A DNA stretch of 64,000 nucleotides from Pseudanabaena sp. (GCA_003249015.1 QBLS01000008.1:1-64000), one strand, 5' to 3'. Numbered from the stretch's first letter, positions 16,887-26,943 are shown. The notes: a model not told the origin generated them from the sequence alone. Numbers and translations: made by a program.

Positions 16887-17780
16887 TTAGGTAAGGATTC
16901 CAATTTCTGTGAGTACTGATTTCAGCTTTGCTTCTAATTCAGCATTACCAGCAACTAGAGGCGATCGCACTAGCCCCGTATCCATATCCAATAAGCGTAA
17001 GGCTAGCTTCAGAGGGATCGGATTACTGGTGAGAAATAAAGCCTTAAACAATGGGAACAGGCGAATATGGATCTGTATAGCTTCTTGGACGTTACCTGCG
17101 TTAAAACTCTGCATCATTGTTTGCAGTTGCCTACCGACTAGGTGCGAGGCTACGCTGACGACTCCCTTTGCACCCACTGCCATCAAAGGCAATGTTAGCG
17201 AGTCGTCCCCTGAGTAGATGACAAAATCAGAGCCTGTTAGCGCACAAATCTGACTGGCTTGATCAAGATCTCCTGTTGCCTCTTTAATGCCAAAGATGCT
17301 GGGAATCTCAGCTAACCTAGCAACAGTCTCAGGCTCTAGCCTAGAACCAGTACGACTAGGGACATTGTAAAGGAGTAGGGGTAAGTCTGGCGCAGACTCA
17401 GCGATCGCTCGGAAATGCTGATACAGCCCTTCTTGTGGTGGCTTATTGTAGTACGGTGTTACTTGCAGTGTACCATCTAATCCCAAATGTGCGGCTTTTT
17501 GGGTTGCCGCGATCGCCTCGGAAGTGGAATTTGAACCTGTGCCTGCCATAATCTTGGCTCGACCAGCGATCGCCGCCTGAATCACTGAAAACAACTTATA
17601 CTCCTCATCCCAGCTAAGGGTGGGTGATTCGCCTGTCGTACCGCACACAACAATCGTATCCGTCCCAGTCTCGACTAAGTGAATAGCAAGTTGTTCAGCT
17701 CTGTCATAATCGACAGCCCCTTCTCTATCAAAGGGAGTAATCATTGCTGTTAATAAACGACCAAAATCGATTTCACTCAT
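16887..17780 (-). CDS. dapA: 4-hydroxy-tetrahydrodipicolinate synthase
   Basis: 297 residues from ATG 17780, full length. Motifs: [14 protein letters not shown], the catalytic Tyr in [11 protein letters not shown] and the Schiff-base Lys in [22 protein letters not shown] is also typical. It condenses pyruvate with aspartate semialdehyde, the first committed step to lysine and diaminopimelate. Its substrate is made by the asd product encoded just upstream on the same strand (63-nt spacer), so the two are probably co-transcribed. Confidence 0.97.
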   Translation of the reverse strand: MSEIDFGRLLTAMITPFDREGAVDYDRAEQLAIHLVETGTDTIVVCGTTGESPTLSWDEEYKLFSVIQAAIAGRAKIMAGTGSNSTSEAIAATQKAAHLGLDGTLQVTPYYNKPPQEGLYQHFRAIAESAPDLPLLLYNVPSRTGSRLEPETVARLAEIPSIFGIKEATGDLDQASQICALTGSDFVIYSGDDSLTLPLMAVGAKGVVSVASHLVGRQLQTMMQSFNAGNVQEAIQIHIRLFPLFKALFLTSNPIPLKLALRLLDMDTGLVRSPLVAGNAELEAKLKSVLTEIGILT

Positions 17781-17843
17781 AGACTTTCATACAGATGCTC
17801 ATAGATTTTTAGAGCCAAAAGCTGTGCTAAAGCTTTTGGGGTT

Positions 17844-18860
17844 TTACAATATAGACTCAGCAATCAACAGTTCGGCTATCTGCACTGCATTTAACGCCGC
17901 ACCCTTACGAATCTGATCGCCACAGATCCATAGTTCTAATCCCTTGTCATGGGAAATATCTTGGCGAATTCGTCCTACCAAAACATCATCTTTACCACTT
18001 GCATCAATGGGCATGGGGAAATAGTTTTTGCCGAAATCTTCTACCAAATGCACTCCAGCACTACTTTTGAGAATCTCTCTAGCTTTATCTGGACTAAACG
18101 GATGGGCAAATTCTAGGTTAATTGCTTCAGAATGGGCGCGTAGTACTGGAACTCGCACACAGGTTGCCGTAATCCTAATCTTGCTATCGCCAAAAATTTT
18201 GCGAGTTTCATTCACCATTTTCATTTCCTCCTCGCAGTAGGAGTTCTCGGTCATAGGTGAATTGTGGGTGAACAGGTTAAAAGCTAGAGGGTAGGGCAAA
18301 ATTTCCGCGATCGCAGGTTCACCATTGAGGATTGCCTGAGACTGCACTTGCACCTCTTCCATCGCCCTTGCACCAGCACCACTAGCCGACTGATAAGTGG
18401 AAACGACGATCCTTTGGATCGGTTGCACTTGATGCAGTGGATAGATCGCCACCGCCATCAGGATCGTGGTGCAGTTAGGATTAGCGATAATGCCTTTGTG
18501 CTGTTTGGCAGCTTCGGGATTCACCTCGGGCACAACCAAAGGAACGTCAGGATGCATCCGAAAGGCACTGGAGTTGTCGATGCTAACTGCGCCAGCTTTA
18601 GTTGCAATGGGCAACCACTGCTTAGAAATACTCCCTCCTGCTGAGGCAAGCACAATATCAACTCCGTCAAAGGATGAGGAGTTAACGGCTTCAATAGTTA
18701 ATTCCTCTCCTGCAAACGTGATTGATTTGCCAGCCGATCTCTCTGAAGCTAAAACTTTTAAGCTACTTAATGGAAAACTTCTTTCCTCCAGTAAGTCTAG
18801 GATCTCTGTACCAACTGCACCTGTTGCTCCCAAAATGGCAACACTATACTTTTTACTCAA
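17844..18860 (-). CDS. asd: Aspartate-semialdehyde dehydrogenase
   Basis: 338 residues from ATG 18860. N-terminal NADP-binding motif ILGATGAVGTEIL, catalytic Cys in IANPNCTTILM, and the conserved STYQSASGAGARAMEE and GRIRQDISHDKGLELW. It reduces aspartyl phosphate to aspartate semialdehyde in the lysine/threonine/methionine pathway. First gene of the asd-dapA-rnj row; a promoter should lie in 18861-19075, where I see no distinct regulatory signal. Confidence 0.97.
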   Translation of the reverse strand: MSKKYSVAILGATGAVGTEILDLLEERSFPLSSLKVLASERSAGKSITFAGEELTIEAVNSSSFDGVDIVLASAGGSISKQWLPIATKAGAVSIDNSSAFRMHPDVPLVVPEVNPEAAKQHKGIIANPNCTTILMAVAIYPLHQVQPIQRIVVSTYQSASGAGARAMEEVQVQSQAILNGEPAIAEILPYPLAFNLFTHNSPMTENSYCEEEMKMVNETRKIFGDSKIRITATCVRVPVLRAHSEAINLEFAHPFSPDKAREILKSSAGVHLVEDFGKNYFPMPIDASGKDDVLVGRIRQDISHDKGLELWICGDQIRKGAALNAVQIAELLIAESIL

Positions 18861-19075
18861 TGAACCTCCGCAATAAAAACATCAAGTTAGGGTGGAAAAC
18901 TTTTGGCAAACCGCAACGATGACATCTACGTGGCTGCTTCATCGGGGTAGCACTTATCACATCTTAACAAACTTTAGGAATATGCCAAATCTTTTTAATT
19001 ATCGTGTGTAGTACCTTTGGCGCTACACAACGATCAATAGTGTGACGCGAAGCGCAACATCATTAATCCTTGTTT

Positions 19076-19348
19076 TTATGGCCCCGTAAAGATAGCATCT
19101 TCGACATCTTGGCGGCTCAGAGAATAGGGAAATGCTCGTTGAATTTCTTTACCGCCAAACGCATCTTGAATGTACCGAACACGAATATCCTCAATATCCA
19201 TAACAATTTCAGCTTGCCATGAGGGTGTAGTCACTCGCCAGATATTGGGATTTGTCTGATCTTGATAGCATCCCTGCTGGTTTAACCAAGCTTCGAGGGC
19301 GGGCAGGGGGTGATTGTAAAGGGGAGTGGTCGGGGAAGGAAGCGCCAT
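19076..19348 (-). CDS. DUF3143 family protein
   Basis: 90 residues from ATG 19348. The PLPALEAWLNQQGC start, TPSWQAEIVMDIEDIRVRYI and the C-terminal SLSRQDVEDAIFTGP are the DUF3143 signature. This cyanobacterial family of unknown function usually follows a J-domain gene, as here, with a 114-nt spacer. Probably soluble and cytosolic. Confidence 0.85.
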   Translation of the reverse strand: MALPSPTTPLYNHPLPALEAWLNQQGCYQDQTNPNIWRVTTPSWQAEIVMDIEDIRVRYIQDAFGGKEIQRAFPYSLSRQDVEDAIFTGP

Positions 19349-19462
19349 AGGAGACGGATTGAGTGAGGATTGTGGGGTTAGAAAATTTAGTACTTAACTT
19401 TTGATGACGTGGGTTTGCCACGCCACCCAAAATTTATCATTATTTTAATTTTAATCATTATT

Positions 19463-19951
19463 TTACAGTGCAGCTCTTATCGCTACGGAAATCGCTTGGG
19501 GTAATAGGCGATCGCCTCGTAGCCAAGCTACTAATACAACTAATACCAAACAGACCACTACAGTACCACCAATCAATAGTAGTGCAAAGATCTCTCCACC
19601 AGATAAAGGACGCTCAGTGGGTAAACCATCATCATCAGCGGTCTGAAGATTTTTATTGGCTTGATTGCCTATTTTTGTACCGTTGCTAGCAATGTCATTG
19701 CTGTTAATAGCGATACTTTTATACTGAAATCGAGAAAATTGAATCTTTTGATTGTAAGCTTGGCGACGCTCAGGGTTGCTGAGAGTGGCATAAGCCTCGT
19801 TAATCTGCCGAAACTTTTCGATAGCCTCATCTTTAGGAAGTTGAGTGGTGTCAGGATGATACAACTTGCTCAAGTCGCGATAGGCGCGGCGAATGTCAAT
19901 TTCGCTAGCCCAAGGGGTAACGCCGAGGATTGCGTAATAAGTCTTAGACAT
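19463..19951 (-). CDS. J-domain protein with C-terminal membrane anchor
   Basis: 162 residues from ATG 19951. Residues 3-66 form a J domain (YYAILGVTPWASEIDIRRAYR, the HPD triad in LYHPDT, then FRQINEAYATLSNPERR). A polar linker follows, then one transmembrane helix near 120-143 (IFALLLIGGTVVVCLVLVVLVAW). It would recruit DnaK/Hsp70 to a membrane and stimulate its ATPase. There is no Gly/Phe region or zinc finger, so it is a type III J protein. Paired with the DUF3143 gene downstream. Confidence 0.88.
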   Translation of the reverse strand: MSKTYYAILGVTPWASEIDIRRAYRDLSKLYHPDTTQLPKDEAIEKFRQINEAYATLSNPERRQAYNQKIQFSRFQYKSIAINSNDIASNGTKIGNQANKNLQTADDDGLPTERPLSGGEIFALLLIGGTVVVCLVLVVLVAWLRGDRLLPQAISVAIRAAL

Positions 19952-20371
19952 AGAATTGGCAAAATTCGCTAGTTTGCATACTGTTTTGTCATATTTCTCA
20001 TTATGAAACTAGTTTTAGTACTTTCTGTTTTTTGCCTGAATGTTTTTTACAAACATGTCTTCGCTACCTTTACAAATCTAAAGAAACTTTGAAGGCAACG
20101 CCTTCAAAGTTTCTAGCGTAAGACGCTGTATGTATCTGGCTATGTAGCTATGCAGGTTTGACCATAGGAGTAGTGATGGCACGATGCTCCGATACTACTC
20201 TTATAGTTTGTTATTAAGTAACTAGGCACAATTGAGGAAGCTTGATGTTTTCGTCGCGGCAACTATTGATAAGTTGATTAGGAGTATATTTAATTTCTAA
20301 GCAAGTAGCTAGGCGCAATGCTCAGCTTTTTGTAAGCTGCCCCATTTAGCCCATTTTTTTGTGCCACTTCC
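19952..20371. other. Intergenic region with hairpin and family A fragments
   Basis: 420 bp between divergent genes. Holds a perfect hairpin at 20082-20114 (agaaactttgaaggc-aac-gccttcaaagtttct). Two short remnants resemble the ends of family A elements: taagtaactaggcacaa near 20214-20230 and aagtagctaggcgcaa near 20302-20317. No gene seen. Confidence 0.5.
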
Positions 20372-21274
20372 ATGAATTGGACTCGCATTGTTAGTGCCTT
20401 ATTAGTTGTTCCGCTAGCCTTGGCGGCGATCGCGCTCGGTGGTTGGGCTTTTACCGCAGCTTTTGCGCTGTTGGTAGTTTTTGGGCAAAAGGAATATTTC
20501 GCACTTGTCAGAGCCAAGCAGATTGTCCCTGCTAGCAAAATTACGATTTCTGTTAGTTTGGCTCTGCTAGTGGTTTCTCAATTGGAGGTTAGTCTGGCTG
20601 ATGCGGTCATCCCGATCGCAGGTACTTTTATTTGTTTTTATTTGTTGTTTCAGACCAGAATCGCCACAATTTCCGATATTTCGGCTTCGATACTCGGTCT
20701 GTTTTACGGTGGCTATTTGCCGAGCTTTTGGATTCGCATTCGTGGAATTGGCGATGGTACATTAGTGGAAGTTAGCGATCGCTTGCATCAGTTTGATTTT
20801 TTTACGCAACTTCGCAACTTAGAACAACTTTCATGGCTACGCATTACTTTCCCAGTATCTTCAGGCTGCATCTATGTGCTGATGTCATTCTGTTGTATTT
20901 GGGCTTCTGATGTTGGTGCGTATATATTTGGCAAGATCCTCGGGCGGACGAGGCTATCGGATATTAGCCCCAAAAAGACGGTCGAAGGCGCGATCGCAGG
21001 TTTACTTTGCTGTTGCGTAACAGCGATTATTTGGGCTTTCAGTTTGGGATGGTCTCAATGGTTAGTTGCAGGTTCTATTTTAGGTTTATTGATTGGGATC
21101 GCTGGTTTGCTGGGCGATCTCACTGAGTCAATGATGAAGCGGGATGCAGGGGTTAAAGACTCGGGACAGATCATGCCTGGACATGGTGGCATCCTCGATC
21201 GCGCTGATAGTTATGTCTTTACAGCACCATTGGTTTACTACTTCATCACCCTAGTTTTGCCGATTATTCCCTAA
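20372..21274 (+). CDS. cdsA: Phosphatidate cytidylyltransferase
   Basis: 300 residues from ATG 20372. Many transmembrane helices, with the CdsA signature near the C-terminus: DVGAYIFGKILGRTRLSDISPKKTVEGAIAG and then GLLGDLTESMMKRDAGVKDSGQIMPGHGGILDRADSY. It makes CDP-diacylglycerol from phosphatidate and CTP in the membrane, the precursor of phosphatidylglycerol, an essential lipid of the photosystems. The stop is followed after 1 nt by a family B palindromic element. Confidence 0.95.
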   Translation: MNWTRIVSALLVVPLALAAIALGGWAFTAAFALLVVFGQKEYFALVRAKQIVPASKITISVSLALLVVSQLEVSLADAVIPIAGTFICFYLLFQTRIATISDISASILGLFYGGYLPSFWIRIRGIGDGTLVEVSDRLHQFDFFTQLRNLEQLSWLRITFPVSSGCIYVLMSFCCIWASDVGAYIFGKILGRTRLSDISPKKTVEGAIAGLLCCCVTAIIWAFSLGWSQWLVAGSILGLLIGIAGLLGDLTESMMKRDAGVKDSGQIMPGHGGILDRADSYVFTAPLVYYFITLVLPIIP

Positions 21275-21275
21275 A

Positions 21276-21384
21276 TATAGCTGTAGTCATTCTTGTTAGG
21301 ACATAAAACCCAGAAGACGAGTGGCGGCGCGAAGCGCCGCCACTCGCTTCTTAGGTTTTAATTTTGTCCTAGACTACAGCTATA
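21276..21384. repeat. Family B palindromic element, copy 1
   Basis: About 109 bp with ends TATAGCTGTAGTC and its inverted partner GACTACAGCTATA (the right copy reads agactacagctata). Inner inverted parts are TTAGGACATAAAACCCAGAAG / CTTCTTAGGTTTTAATTTTGTCCTA around the hairpin gtggcggcgc-gaa-gcgccgccac. Further copies: 38068-38174, 59312-59426 and a modified one at 41301-41444. Confidence 0.8.
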
Positions 21385-21496
21385 AAATCTAGGCGATGCT
21401 TTGTGCTGCCTAGCTTTTATTTAGGATATTTAGCACCGCAGGTACTAAATATCTCGAAGTTGGTTTCATAATAAAAACTGCCGATTAGAAATTTTT

Positions 21497-22165
21497 ATGA
21501 TTAACAAACTTGGATTTTGGCTCGTTTGGATTTTGTTTTCGGTTTATGCCTTTGTATTTGCGCCACCCGATCGCCCTGAAACTTTTGATCTCATCAAAAA
21601 ACTAATAGCAGGAGACTGGCAGGGGACAAATGCATACATCGTGGCTTTGTTTAACTTAATGGGCGTATTTCCCTGTGTCTATGCTTGTATTTTGGCTAGT
21701 GATGGGAGAGGGCAAAAGGTTCCCGCTTGGATATTTTCAGGGCTTTCTTTCTTAGTGGGAGCCTTTGCGCTACTGCCCTACTTTGCCCTACGGGAATCAA
21801 ATACTAGCTTTGCTGGCAAGAAAAATTGGAATATTAAAATTTTAGATTCGAGCATTACAGGAATTGTGATTAGTGCGATCGCCATATATTTTCTAATCTA
21901 TGGCTTCTCTTCAGGAGATTGGGGCGATTTTATTCAGCAATGGCAAACAAGCCGATTCATCCATGTGATGAGTTTAGACTTTTGTATGCTTTCTTTGATG
22001 TTTCCTTGGTTGCTTAGTGACGATATGGACAGACGCGGCATGACCGATGACCGCTTTTTCTCATTGATCGCCTTAGTTCCCTTAGTAGGTGCATTGCTCT
22101 ATCTCTGTCTGCGATCGCCCCTAGTGGAAGCATCTGAAACTCAAGAAGCACTCTTAGTGAAATAA
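21497..22165 (+). CDS. Conserved membrane protein of cyanobacteria and plastids, unknown function
   Basis: 222 residues from ATG 21497 with five or six transmembrane helices. Conserved-looking motifs are APPDRPETFDLIKKL near residue 23 and HVMSLDFCMLSLMFPWLLSDDMDRRGM near 155. I recall the family in cyanobacteria and plants (possibly DUF2834-related) but not a function. Monocistronic, followed by long hairpins. Confidence 0.7.
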   Translation: MINKLGFWLVWILFSVYAFVFAPPDRPETFDLIKKLIAGDWQGTNAYIVALFNLMGVFPCVYACILASDGRGQKVPAWIFSGLSFLVGAFALLPYFALRESNTSFAGKKNWNIKILDSSITGIVISAIAIYFLIYGFSSGDWGDFIQQWQTSRFIHVMSLDFCMLSLMFPWLLSDDMDRRGMTDDRFFSLIALVPLVGALLYLCLRSPLVEASETQEALLVK

Positions 22166-22189
22166 ATTTAGTTCCCAAATGTATTTATT

Positions 22190-22427
22190 TAGCAAGGTAA
22201 GGCGTGCTCAGGACAAAACCCTAGAATTATGATTAGCGGCGCGCCGCGCCGCTAATCATAATTCTAGGGTTTTGATTTGTACTAGCTAACTCTTGCTTCG
22301 CTATACTCTCTAGAAAAAGCCAAGAAAATTAAAAAGATAGAGAAGTATTTGGGCTAAGCAGATAGAACTAAGTGAGTTAAAGCCAGAGGTTGTTATGCCT
22401 GCTTAGCGGGCAGAACAACCTCTGGCT
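22190..22427. repeat. Family C element and a second hairpin (351-bp spacer)
   Basis: 22190-22304: family C element with edges tagcaaggtaagg and aactcttgcttcgctata, enclosing a perfect 29-bp-arm palindrome at 22215-22273 centred on ggcgcgccgcgcc. 22381-22427: hairpin agccagaggttgttatgcc/ggcagaacaacctctggct, related to the core of family A. No gene in 22166-22516. Confidence 0.75.
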
Positions 22428-22516
22428 GGCTTTCAATATTAAGGAGAATCGCTGATAAAGAATTAGTTACCGCAAAAGGTGAAGCGATCGCTGATAGGAT
22501 AAAAAATTAGAGTGTT

Positions 22517-23446
22517 ATGGCGCTGTGCAGCATGGATTTTCAGTCGGTTATTTTGGAATTGCAAAAATATTGGAGCGATCGCGGTTGCTTGATTGCTCAG
22601 CCCTACGACATCGAAAAAGGTGCAGGGACAATGAGTCCCCATACTTTTTTGCGCGCGATCGGTCCTGAGCCTTGGAACGTTGCCTATGTCGAGCCTTGCC
22701 GTCGTCCCACCGATGGACGCTATGGCGAAAATCCCAACCGCTTACAGCACTATTACCAGTTTCAAGTAATTCTCAAACCATCCCCCGATGATGTGTTGGA
22801 GCTATACCTTAATAGTCTCAAGCACCTAGGCATTGATCCTGCCGATCATGATGTGCGTTTTGTCGAAGATGATTGGGAATCGCCAACCCTTGGCGCTTGG
22901 GGAGTAGGCTGGGAAGTCTGGCTTGATGGCATGGAAGTCACCCAGTTTACTTACTTTCAACAGGTGGGAGGCTTGGATTGCCGTCCCGTTTCTGCCGAAA
23001 TCACCTATGGGCTAGAGCGTCTGGTCATGTATTTGCAGGGTGTCGATTCGGTATATGACATTGTGTGGCGATCGCACCCCACCCTCGGCGATATTAAATA
23101 TGGACAGGTGCATCACCAAGGAGAGGTTGAACATAGCAGTTACAACTTCGGCAACTTTGGCGGCAAGCCCCAAGATTCTGACTTACTGTTTCAACTGTTT
23201 TTGCAATACGAAAAAGAAGCAGGGCATCTCCTTGAGTCGGAGCTGGTACTTCCCGCCTTTGATTATGTTTTGAAATGTTCGCATTCTTTTAATTTGCTAG
23301 ATGCGCGGGGTGTCATTTCCGTCACCGAGCGCACCCGTTACATCGGACGCATCCGCAATCTGGCGAGACAGGTCGCTAAGCTGTATTACGCCCAACGAGA
23401 AGCATTGGGCTTCCCCTTAGGCGCTGAGTTAGCGATCGCGGCATAA
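22517..23446 (+). CDS. glyQ: Glycine--tRNA ligase alpha subunit
   Basis: 309 residues from ATG 22517; an ATG at 22532 ([14 protein letters not shown]) fits the usual family start better, and neither has a clear ribosome binding site. Signature stretches include [39 protein letters not shown] and [20 protein letters not shown]. As part of the alpha2-beta2 bacterial enzyme it supplies the catalytic class II core; glyS is not in the window. Followed by a strong terminator. Confidence 0.96.
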   Translation: MALCSMDFQSVILELQKYWSDRGCLIAQPYDIEKGAGTMSPHTFLRAIGPEPWNVAYVEPCRRPTDGRYGENPNRLQHYYQFQVILKPSPDDVLELYLNSLKHLGIDPADHDVRFVEDDWESPTLGAWGVGWEVWLDGMEVTQFTYFQQVGGLDCRPVSAEITYGLERLVMYLQGVDSVYDIVWRSHPTLGDIKYGQVHHQGEVEHSSYNFGNFGGKPQDSDLLFQLFLQYEKEAGHLLESELVLPAFDYVLKCSHSFNLLDARGVISVTERTRYIGRIRNLARQVAKLYYAQREALGFPLGAELAIAA

Positions 23447-23463
23447 CTCACAAACCCAAAACC

Positions 23464-23510
23464 AAACAAACTTAAAAAGCCATGCAAAGCATGGCTTTTT
23501 GAGTTTGTTT
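23464..23510 (+). terminator. Terminator of glyQ
   Basis: Long stem aaacaaacttaaaaagccatg / catggctttttgagtttgttt with a short loop, ending in TTT. Confidence 0.85.
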
Positions 23511-23904
23511 AGTTTGTTTAATCAACAGTTGTTATGGAGAGAATTGTGAAATTTATAATGTCTTCAGGGCTGAAAGCCTTACACAGTAAGAACTGCTAGA
23601 TATTGTAAATTGCCCTGTTATAAATCGTGACAATCTGTAATGAAAAACGATCCAACGACATAGTATAAACAATTAGGTTAGAAATTAAAGATTGAACTTA
23701 CATCAAAGCTAAGGTTTTGATTTGAGCGAAGCTTTTAACCGTGTCTTAATTTAAAAATAAAGATTTTTCTAATTTTTTCTAATCATCGGTTCCAAATCGA
23801 TAAGCTAGAAATAATTAGATTGGATGAATAGGTTTCAAGCTTTTAGCTTGGGCTTGGCTTCCAAGTATTAAAGATAAATTTACAAAAACTGGAGATAACA
23901 GTAT
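23511..23904 (+). promoter_or_regulatory. Upstream region and leader of cpcBA
   Basis: 394 bp before cpcB with no coding capacity, long enough for the phycocyanin promoter and a 5' leader. GGAG lies about 10 nt before the cpcB ATG. I can point to no confirmed -10/-35 or operator. Confidence 0.5.
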
Positions 23905-24423
23905 ATGTTTGATGCATTTGCAAAGGTAGTATCCCAAGCTGATTCCAGAGGTGCATTCATCAGCGCATCTCAAATTGACGCTCTTAGCGCCATGGTTGCA
24001 GAAAGCAACAAGCGTTTGGACACCGTAAACCGCATCACCAGCAACTCCTCTAAGATCGTTGCTGACGCTGCTCGTTCTTTGTTCGCAGAGCAACCTGCTT
24101 TGATCGCTCCTGGTGGTAATGCTTACACCAGCCGCCGTATGGCTGCTTGTTTGCGCGACATGGAAATCATCCTCCGCTATGTCACCTATGCTATCTACGC
24201 TGGCGATGCAAGCATCTTGGAAGATCGTTGCTTGAACGGTTTGCGTGAAACATATTTGGCTCTTGGTACTCCTGGTGCTTCCGTTGCTGTTGGCGTACAA
24301 AAGATGAAGGATGCTGCAATTGCGATCGCTAATGATACCAATGGCGTAACCCGTGGTGATTGTTCCGCTTTGATGAGCGAAGTCGCTAGCTATTTCGACA
24401 AGGCTGCTGCTGCTGTTTCCTAG
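23905..24423 (+). CDS. cpcB: C-phycocyanin beta subunit
   Basis: 172 residues, exact family length. Both phycocyanobilin-binding cysteines are present: C82 in RRMAACLRD and C153 in TRGDCSAL. N72 (PGGNAY), the site of conserved asparagine methylation, is also present. It pairs with CpcA to form the rod discs of the phycobilisome on the stromal thylakoid face and passes energy to allophycocyanin. First gene of cpcBA with a 99-nt gap to cpcA. Codons look optimised for high expression. Confidence 0.99.
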   Translation: MFDAFAKVVSQADSRGAFISASQIDALSAMVAESNKRLDTVNRITSNSSKIVADAARSLFAEQPALIAPGGNAYTSRRMAACLRDMEIILRYVTYAIYAGDASILEDRCLNGLRETYLALGTPGASVAVGVQKMKDAAIAIANDTNGVTRGDCSALMSEVASYFDKAAAAVS

Positions 24424-24522
24424 GTTTTTAAACCTTCTTTTCAGTATCGCCCTGAATCCATTGATTTTTTGCATCGCAATTAACAAAACCTTTATCAAGA
24501 CTATTTTGGAGAATATCTCACC

Positions 24523-25011
24523 ATGAAAACCCCTTTAACCGAAGCCGTATCAGCCGCCGATTCTCAAGGTCGTTTCCTTAGCTCTACCGAAACCCAAGTT
24601 GCTTTCGGTCGTTTCCGTCAAGCAACTGCAGGACTAGCTGCAGCAAAGACCCTCAGCGAGAAGGCTGATTCCTTGGCTTCTGGCGCAGCAAACGCTGTAT
24701 ACAGCAAGTTCCCTTACACCACCAGCATGTCTGGTCCTAACTACGCTTCCACCCAAACTGGTAAGGACAAGTGCGTACGTGACATCGGTTACTACTTGCG
24801 TATGGTTACATACTGCTGTGTAGTCGGTGGTACAGGTCCTATGGATGATTACTTGGTTGCTGGTATCGCTGAAATCAACCGCACCTTTGATCTTTCTCCT
24901 AGCTGGTACGTTGAAGCTTTGAAGTACATCAAGGCTAACCATGGCTTGACTGGAGATTCTGCTGTTGAAGCTAACTCCTACATTGACTATGCAATCAATG
25001 CTCTTAGCTAA
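24523..25011 (+). CDS. cpcA: C-phycocyanin alpha subunit
   Basis: 162 residues, exact family length. The single chromophore cysteine is C84 in [15 protein letters not shown]. Forms the alpha-beta monomer of phycocyanin with CpcB. GGAG precedes the ATG (24512-24515). The operon ends here with a strong terminator, so rod linkers (cpcC, cpcD) and the cpcE/F lyases, which often follow, are not next to it. Confidence 0.99.
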   Translation: MKTPLTEAVSAADSQGRFLSSTETQVAFGRFRQATAGLAAAKTLSEKADSLASGAANAVYSKFPYTTSMSGPNYASTQTGKDKCVRDIGYYLRMVTYCCVVGGTGPMDDYLVAGIAEINRTFDLSPSWYVEALKYIKANHGLTGDSAVEANSYIDYAINALS

Positions 25012-25020
25012 TCGCTTTTA

Positions 25021-25069
25021 GGTTTCAATAAAAAAGCACCCCCTTAGGGGGTGCTTTTTTATTGAAACC
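25021..25069 (+). terminator. Strong terminator of cpcBA
   Basis: Perfect stem ggtttcaataaaaaagcacccc / ggggtgcttttttattgaaacc with a T-run on the descending arm. Confidence 0.92.
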
Positions 25070-25093
25070 TAACATTTGAAATAAGCCATAATA

Positions 25094-25142
25094 TAGCTGC
25101 AAGTTAGTGGCGGCGCTTCGCGCCGCCACTAACTTGTAGCTA
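25094..25142. repeat. Palindrome with GGCGGCGC core
   Basis: Arms tagctgcaagttagtggcgg / ccgccactaacttgtagcta around cgcttcgcg. Same core as families B and C but shorter. Confidence 0.75.
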
Positions 25143-25168
25143 TTCTTGATCAAAGGAGTTCTCAAACA

Positions 25169-25624
25169 ATGACTCAGGCAGTTGTTAAAAAATCCTTATA
25201 CGAATCAGACTATCTTCTCTGGACTGAGGATATAGTTGCTAAATTAAAGGCGCGAAATTTTGATCGAGTAGATATTGAAAATTTAATTGAGGAGATCGAG
25301 GCTTTGGGGAGGTCTGAAAAGAGAGAGATTAAAAGCCGTCTCAAAACTTTGTTGGAAAATTTGCTCAAACGTATATACATAGATATGCCTGACTGTTTTA
25401 ATGGTTGGGAAAATACCATTGAAGAGCAACGGGAAGAAATCATGGAAGAATTGATGGACTCCCCCAGTTTAAAAAGATTTTGGGATGAATTGTTTGAATT
25501 GTCATGGCAGGGAGCATTACGAAAAGTTCGCAAGGAATATCAGCCCAAAGGTTTCCAATTCCCTGATACGTGGCAATTTAATCGCGATATTAAATATCAA
25601 CTTTTGGGAATAGTAAGTAGTTAG
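25169..25624 (+). CDS. DUF29 family protein
   Basis: 151 residues from ATG 25169. YESDYLLWTEDIVAKLKARNFDRVDIENLIEEIEALGRSEKREIKSRLKTLLENLLK is the DUF29 signature, and the C-terminus is the usual QFNRDIKYQLL. DUF29 is a common, often multicopy cyanobacterial family of unknown function, with coiled-coil character and possibly linked to mobile regions. The last three codons and the stop (VSS-stop, about 25613-25624) lie inside the end of a family A element, so the original C-terminus has probably been replaced. Confidence 0.85.
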   Translation: MTQAVVKKSLYESDYLLWTEDIVAKLKARNFDRVDIENLIEEIEALGRSEKREIKSRLKTLLENLLKRIYIDMPDCFNGWENTIEEQREEIMEELMDSPSLKRFWDELFELSWQGALRKVRKEYQPKGFQFPDTWQFNRDIKYQLLGIVSS

Positions 25625-25713
25625 GCACAAGTAAACTAAAAACCTAGAAAGCTGTCCCGCCCGCGTAGCGGGCGGGACAGCTTCTGGTTTTAGGTTTTAA
25701 TTATGGTGAGCTA
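25614..25713. repeat. Family A element, inverted copy
   Basis: About 100 bp: starts TAAGTAGTTAGGCACAAGTAAAC, centre gctgtcccgcccgc-gta-gcgggcgggacagc, ends TTTTAATTATGGTGAGCTA. Reverse orientation relative to 7276-7379. Overlaps the DUF29 stop. A decayed family B-like fragment follows at 25721-25768. Confidence 0.8.
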
Positions 25714-25811
25714 ATTAATATAGCTATTTGTGCGGCGCTTAGTGCCGCCATTCGTCCTCTAAGCTACAAAAATGGTATTTTAAGAAATCTGTCTTAATAT
25801 CTGATTTTGTA

Positions 25812-26894
25812 ATGTCTAAAAACTATAAGATTACGCTACTGCCTGGAGATGGCATCGGCCCCGAAATCATGAAAGTTGCCGTAGCTATGCTACAGGCAAT
25901 CGCCCCCAAATTTAATATTACCTTTGCCTTTGAAACAGCCCTAGTGGGTGGCTCAGCGATCGATGCAACAGGGCATCCCCTACCCGATGAAACTTTGGAA
26001 CTATGCAAAAAAAGTGATGCTGTTCTGCTTGCAGCAGTTGGTGGCGAAAAATGGGATACGATGCCATCGCACCTGCGACCAGAACAAGCTCTGTTAGGTC
26101 TGCGGAGTGGTATGGGCTTATTTGCTAACTTGCGCCCTGCCAAGATTTTGCCCCAGTTGATCGATGCATCTACCTTAAAAAGAGAAGTCGTAGAAGGCGT
26201 AGATATTTTAGTAGTAAGAGAACTGACGGGTGGGATTTACTTTGGCAAACCAAAAGGAATTGTGTCCGATGAAGGTGGAATGCGGCGGGGATTTAACACA
26301 ATGGTGTACACAGAATCAGAGATCGATCGCATTGCCAAAGTGGGCTTTGAAGCAGCTCAAAAGCGCGGTGGCTCGGTTTGTTCTGTGGATAAGTCCAATG
26401 TATTGGAAGTCTCGCAGCTATGGCGCGATCGCGTAACCACAATTTCCAGTGAATATCCAGACGTAAAACTATCACATATGTATGTAGACAATGCTGCGAT
26501 GCAAATTATTCGCAACCCTAAACAGTTTGATGTGATTCTCACCAGTAATCTGTTTGGCGATATTCTCTCCGATGCCGCCGCCATGCTCACAGGTAGCATC
26601 GGGATGTTGCCATCGGCAAGCCTTGGAATTGCAGGAACTCCTGGAGTATTTGAGCCAGTGCATGGCTCCGCACCTGATATCGCAGGCAAGGATCTCGCCA
26701 ACCCTCTCGCGCAGGTTTTGAGTGCGGCGATGATGTTGCGCTATGCCTTTAATGAGTCTGATGCTGCTAATGCGATCGAGCTTGCCGTAAACAAAGTACT
26801 TGACTCTGGCAAGCGCACTGGCGACATCATGGCAGATGGCTGTGAAAAACTAGGATGTATTGCTATGGGTGAAGCACTACTAGCTGCAATTTAA
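25812..26894 (+). CDS. leuB: 3-isopropylmalate dehydrogenase
   Basis: 360 residues from ATG 25812. [27 protein letters not shown], the metal/substrate Asp-rich [25 protein letters not shown] and [21 protein letters not shown] are all typical of LeuB. It performs the NAD-dependent oxidative decarboxylation of 3-isopropylmalate in leucine synthesis. Stands alone; leuA and leuCD are not adjacent. Followed by a perfect terminator. Confidence 0.97.
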   Translation: MSKNYKITLLPGDGIGPEIMKVAVAMLQAIAPKFNITFAFETALVGGSAIDATGHPLPDETLELCKKSDAVLLAAVGGEKWDTMPSHLRPEQALLGLRSGMGLFANLRPAKILPQLIDASTLKREVVEGVDILVVRELTGGIYFGKPKGIVSDEGGMRRGFNTMVYTESEIDRIAKVGFEAAQKRGGSVCSVDKSNVLEVSQLWRDRVTTISSEYPDVKLSHMYVDNAAMQIIRNPKQFDVILTSNLFGDILSDAAAMLTGSIGMLPSASLGIAGTPGVFEPVHGSAPDIAGKDLANPLAQVLSAAMMLRYAFNESDAANAIELAVNKVLDSGKRTGDIMADGCEKLGCIAMGEALLAAI

Positions 26895-26896
26895 AG

Positions 26897-26943
26897 AGAA
26901 GAATCTTAAAAGCGTTGCTTTGCAACGCTTTTAAGATTCTTCT
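26897..26943 (+). terminator. Terminator of leuB
   Basis: Perfect palindrome gaagaatcttaaaagcgttg / caacgcttttaagattcttc directly after the stop. Confidence 0.85.

Noticed and set aside
21276-21384. Possible CRISPR array or tRNA in the hairpin-rich spacers
   Set aside because: The palindromes are single or differently spaced, with no regular repeat-spacer pattern, and none folds as a cloverleaf or has a T-loop motif.
23815-24498. Minus-strand ORF of 227 codons opposite cpcB
   Set aside because: A long antisense frame caused by the biased codon use of a highly expressed gene; no domain and it spans the cpcB leader.
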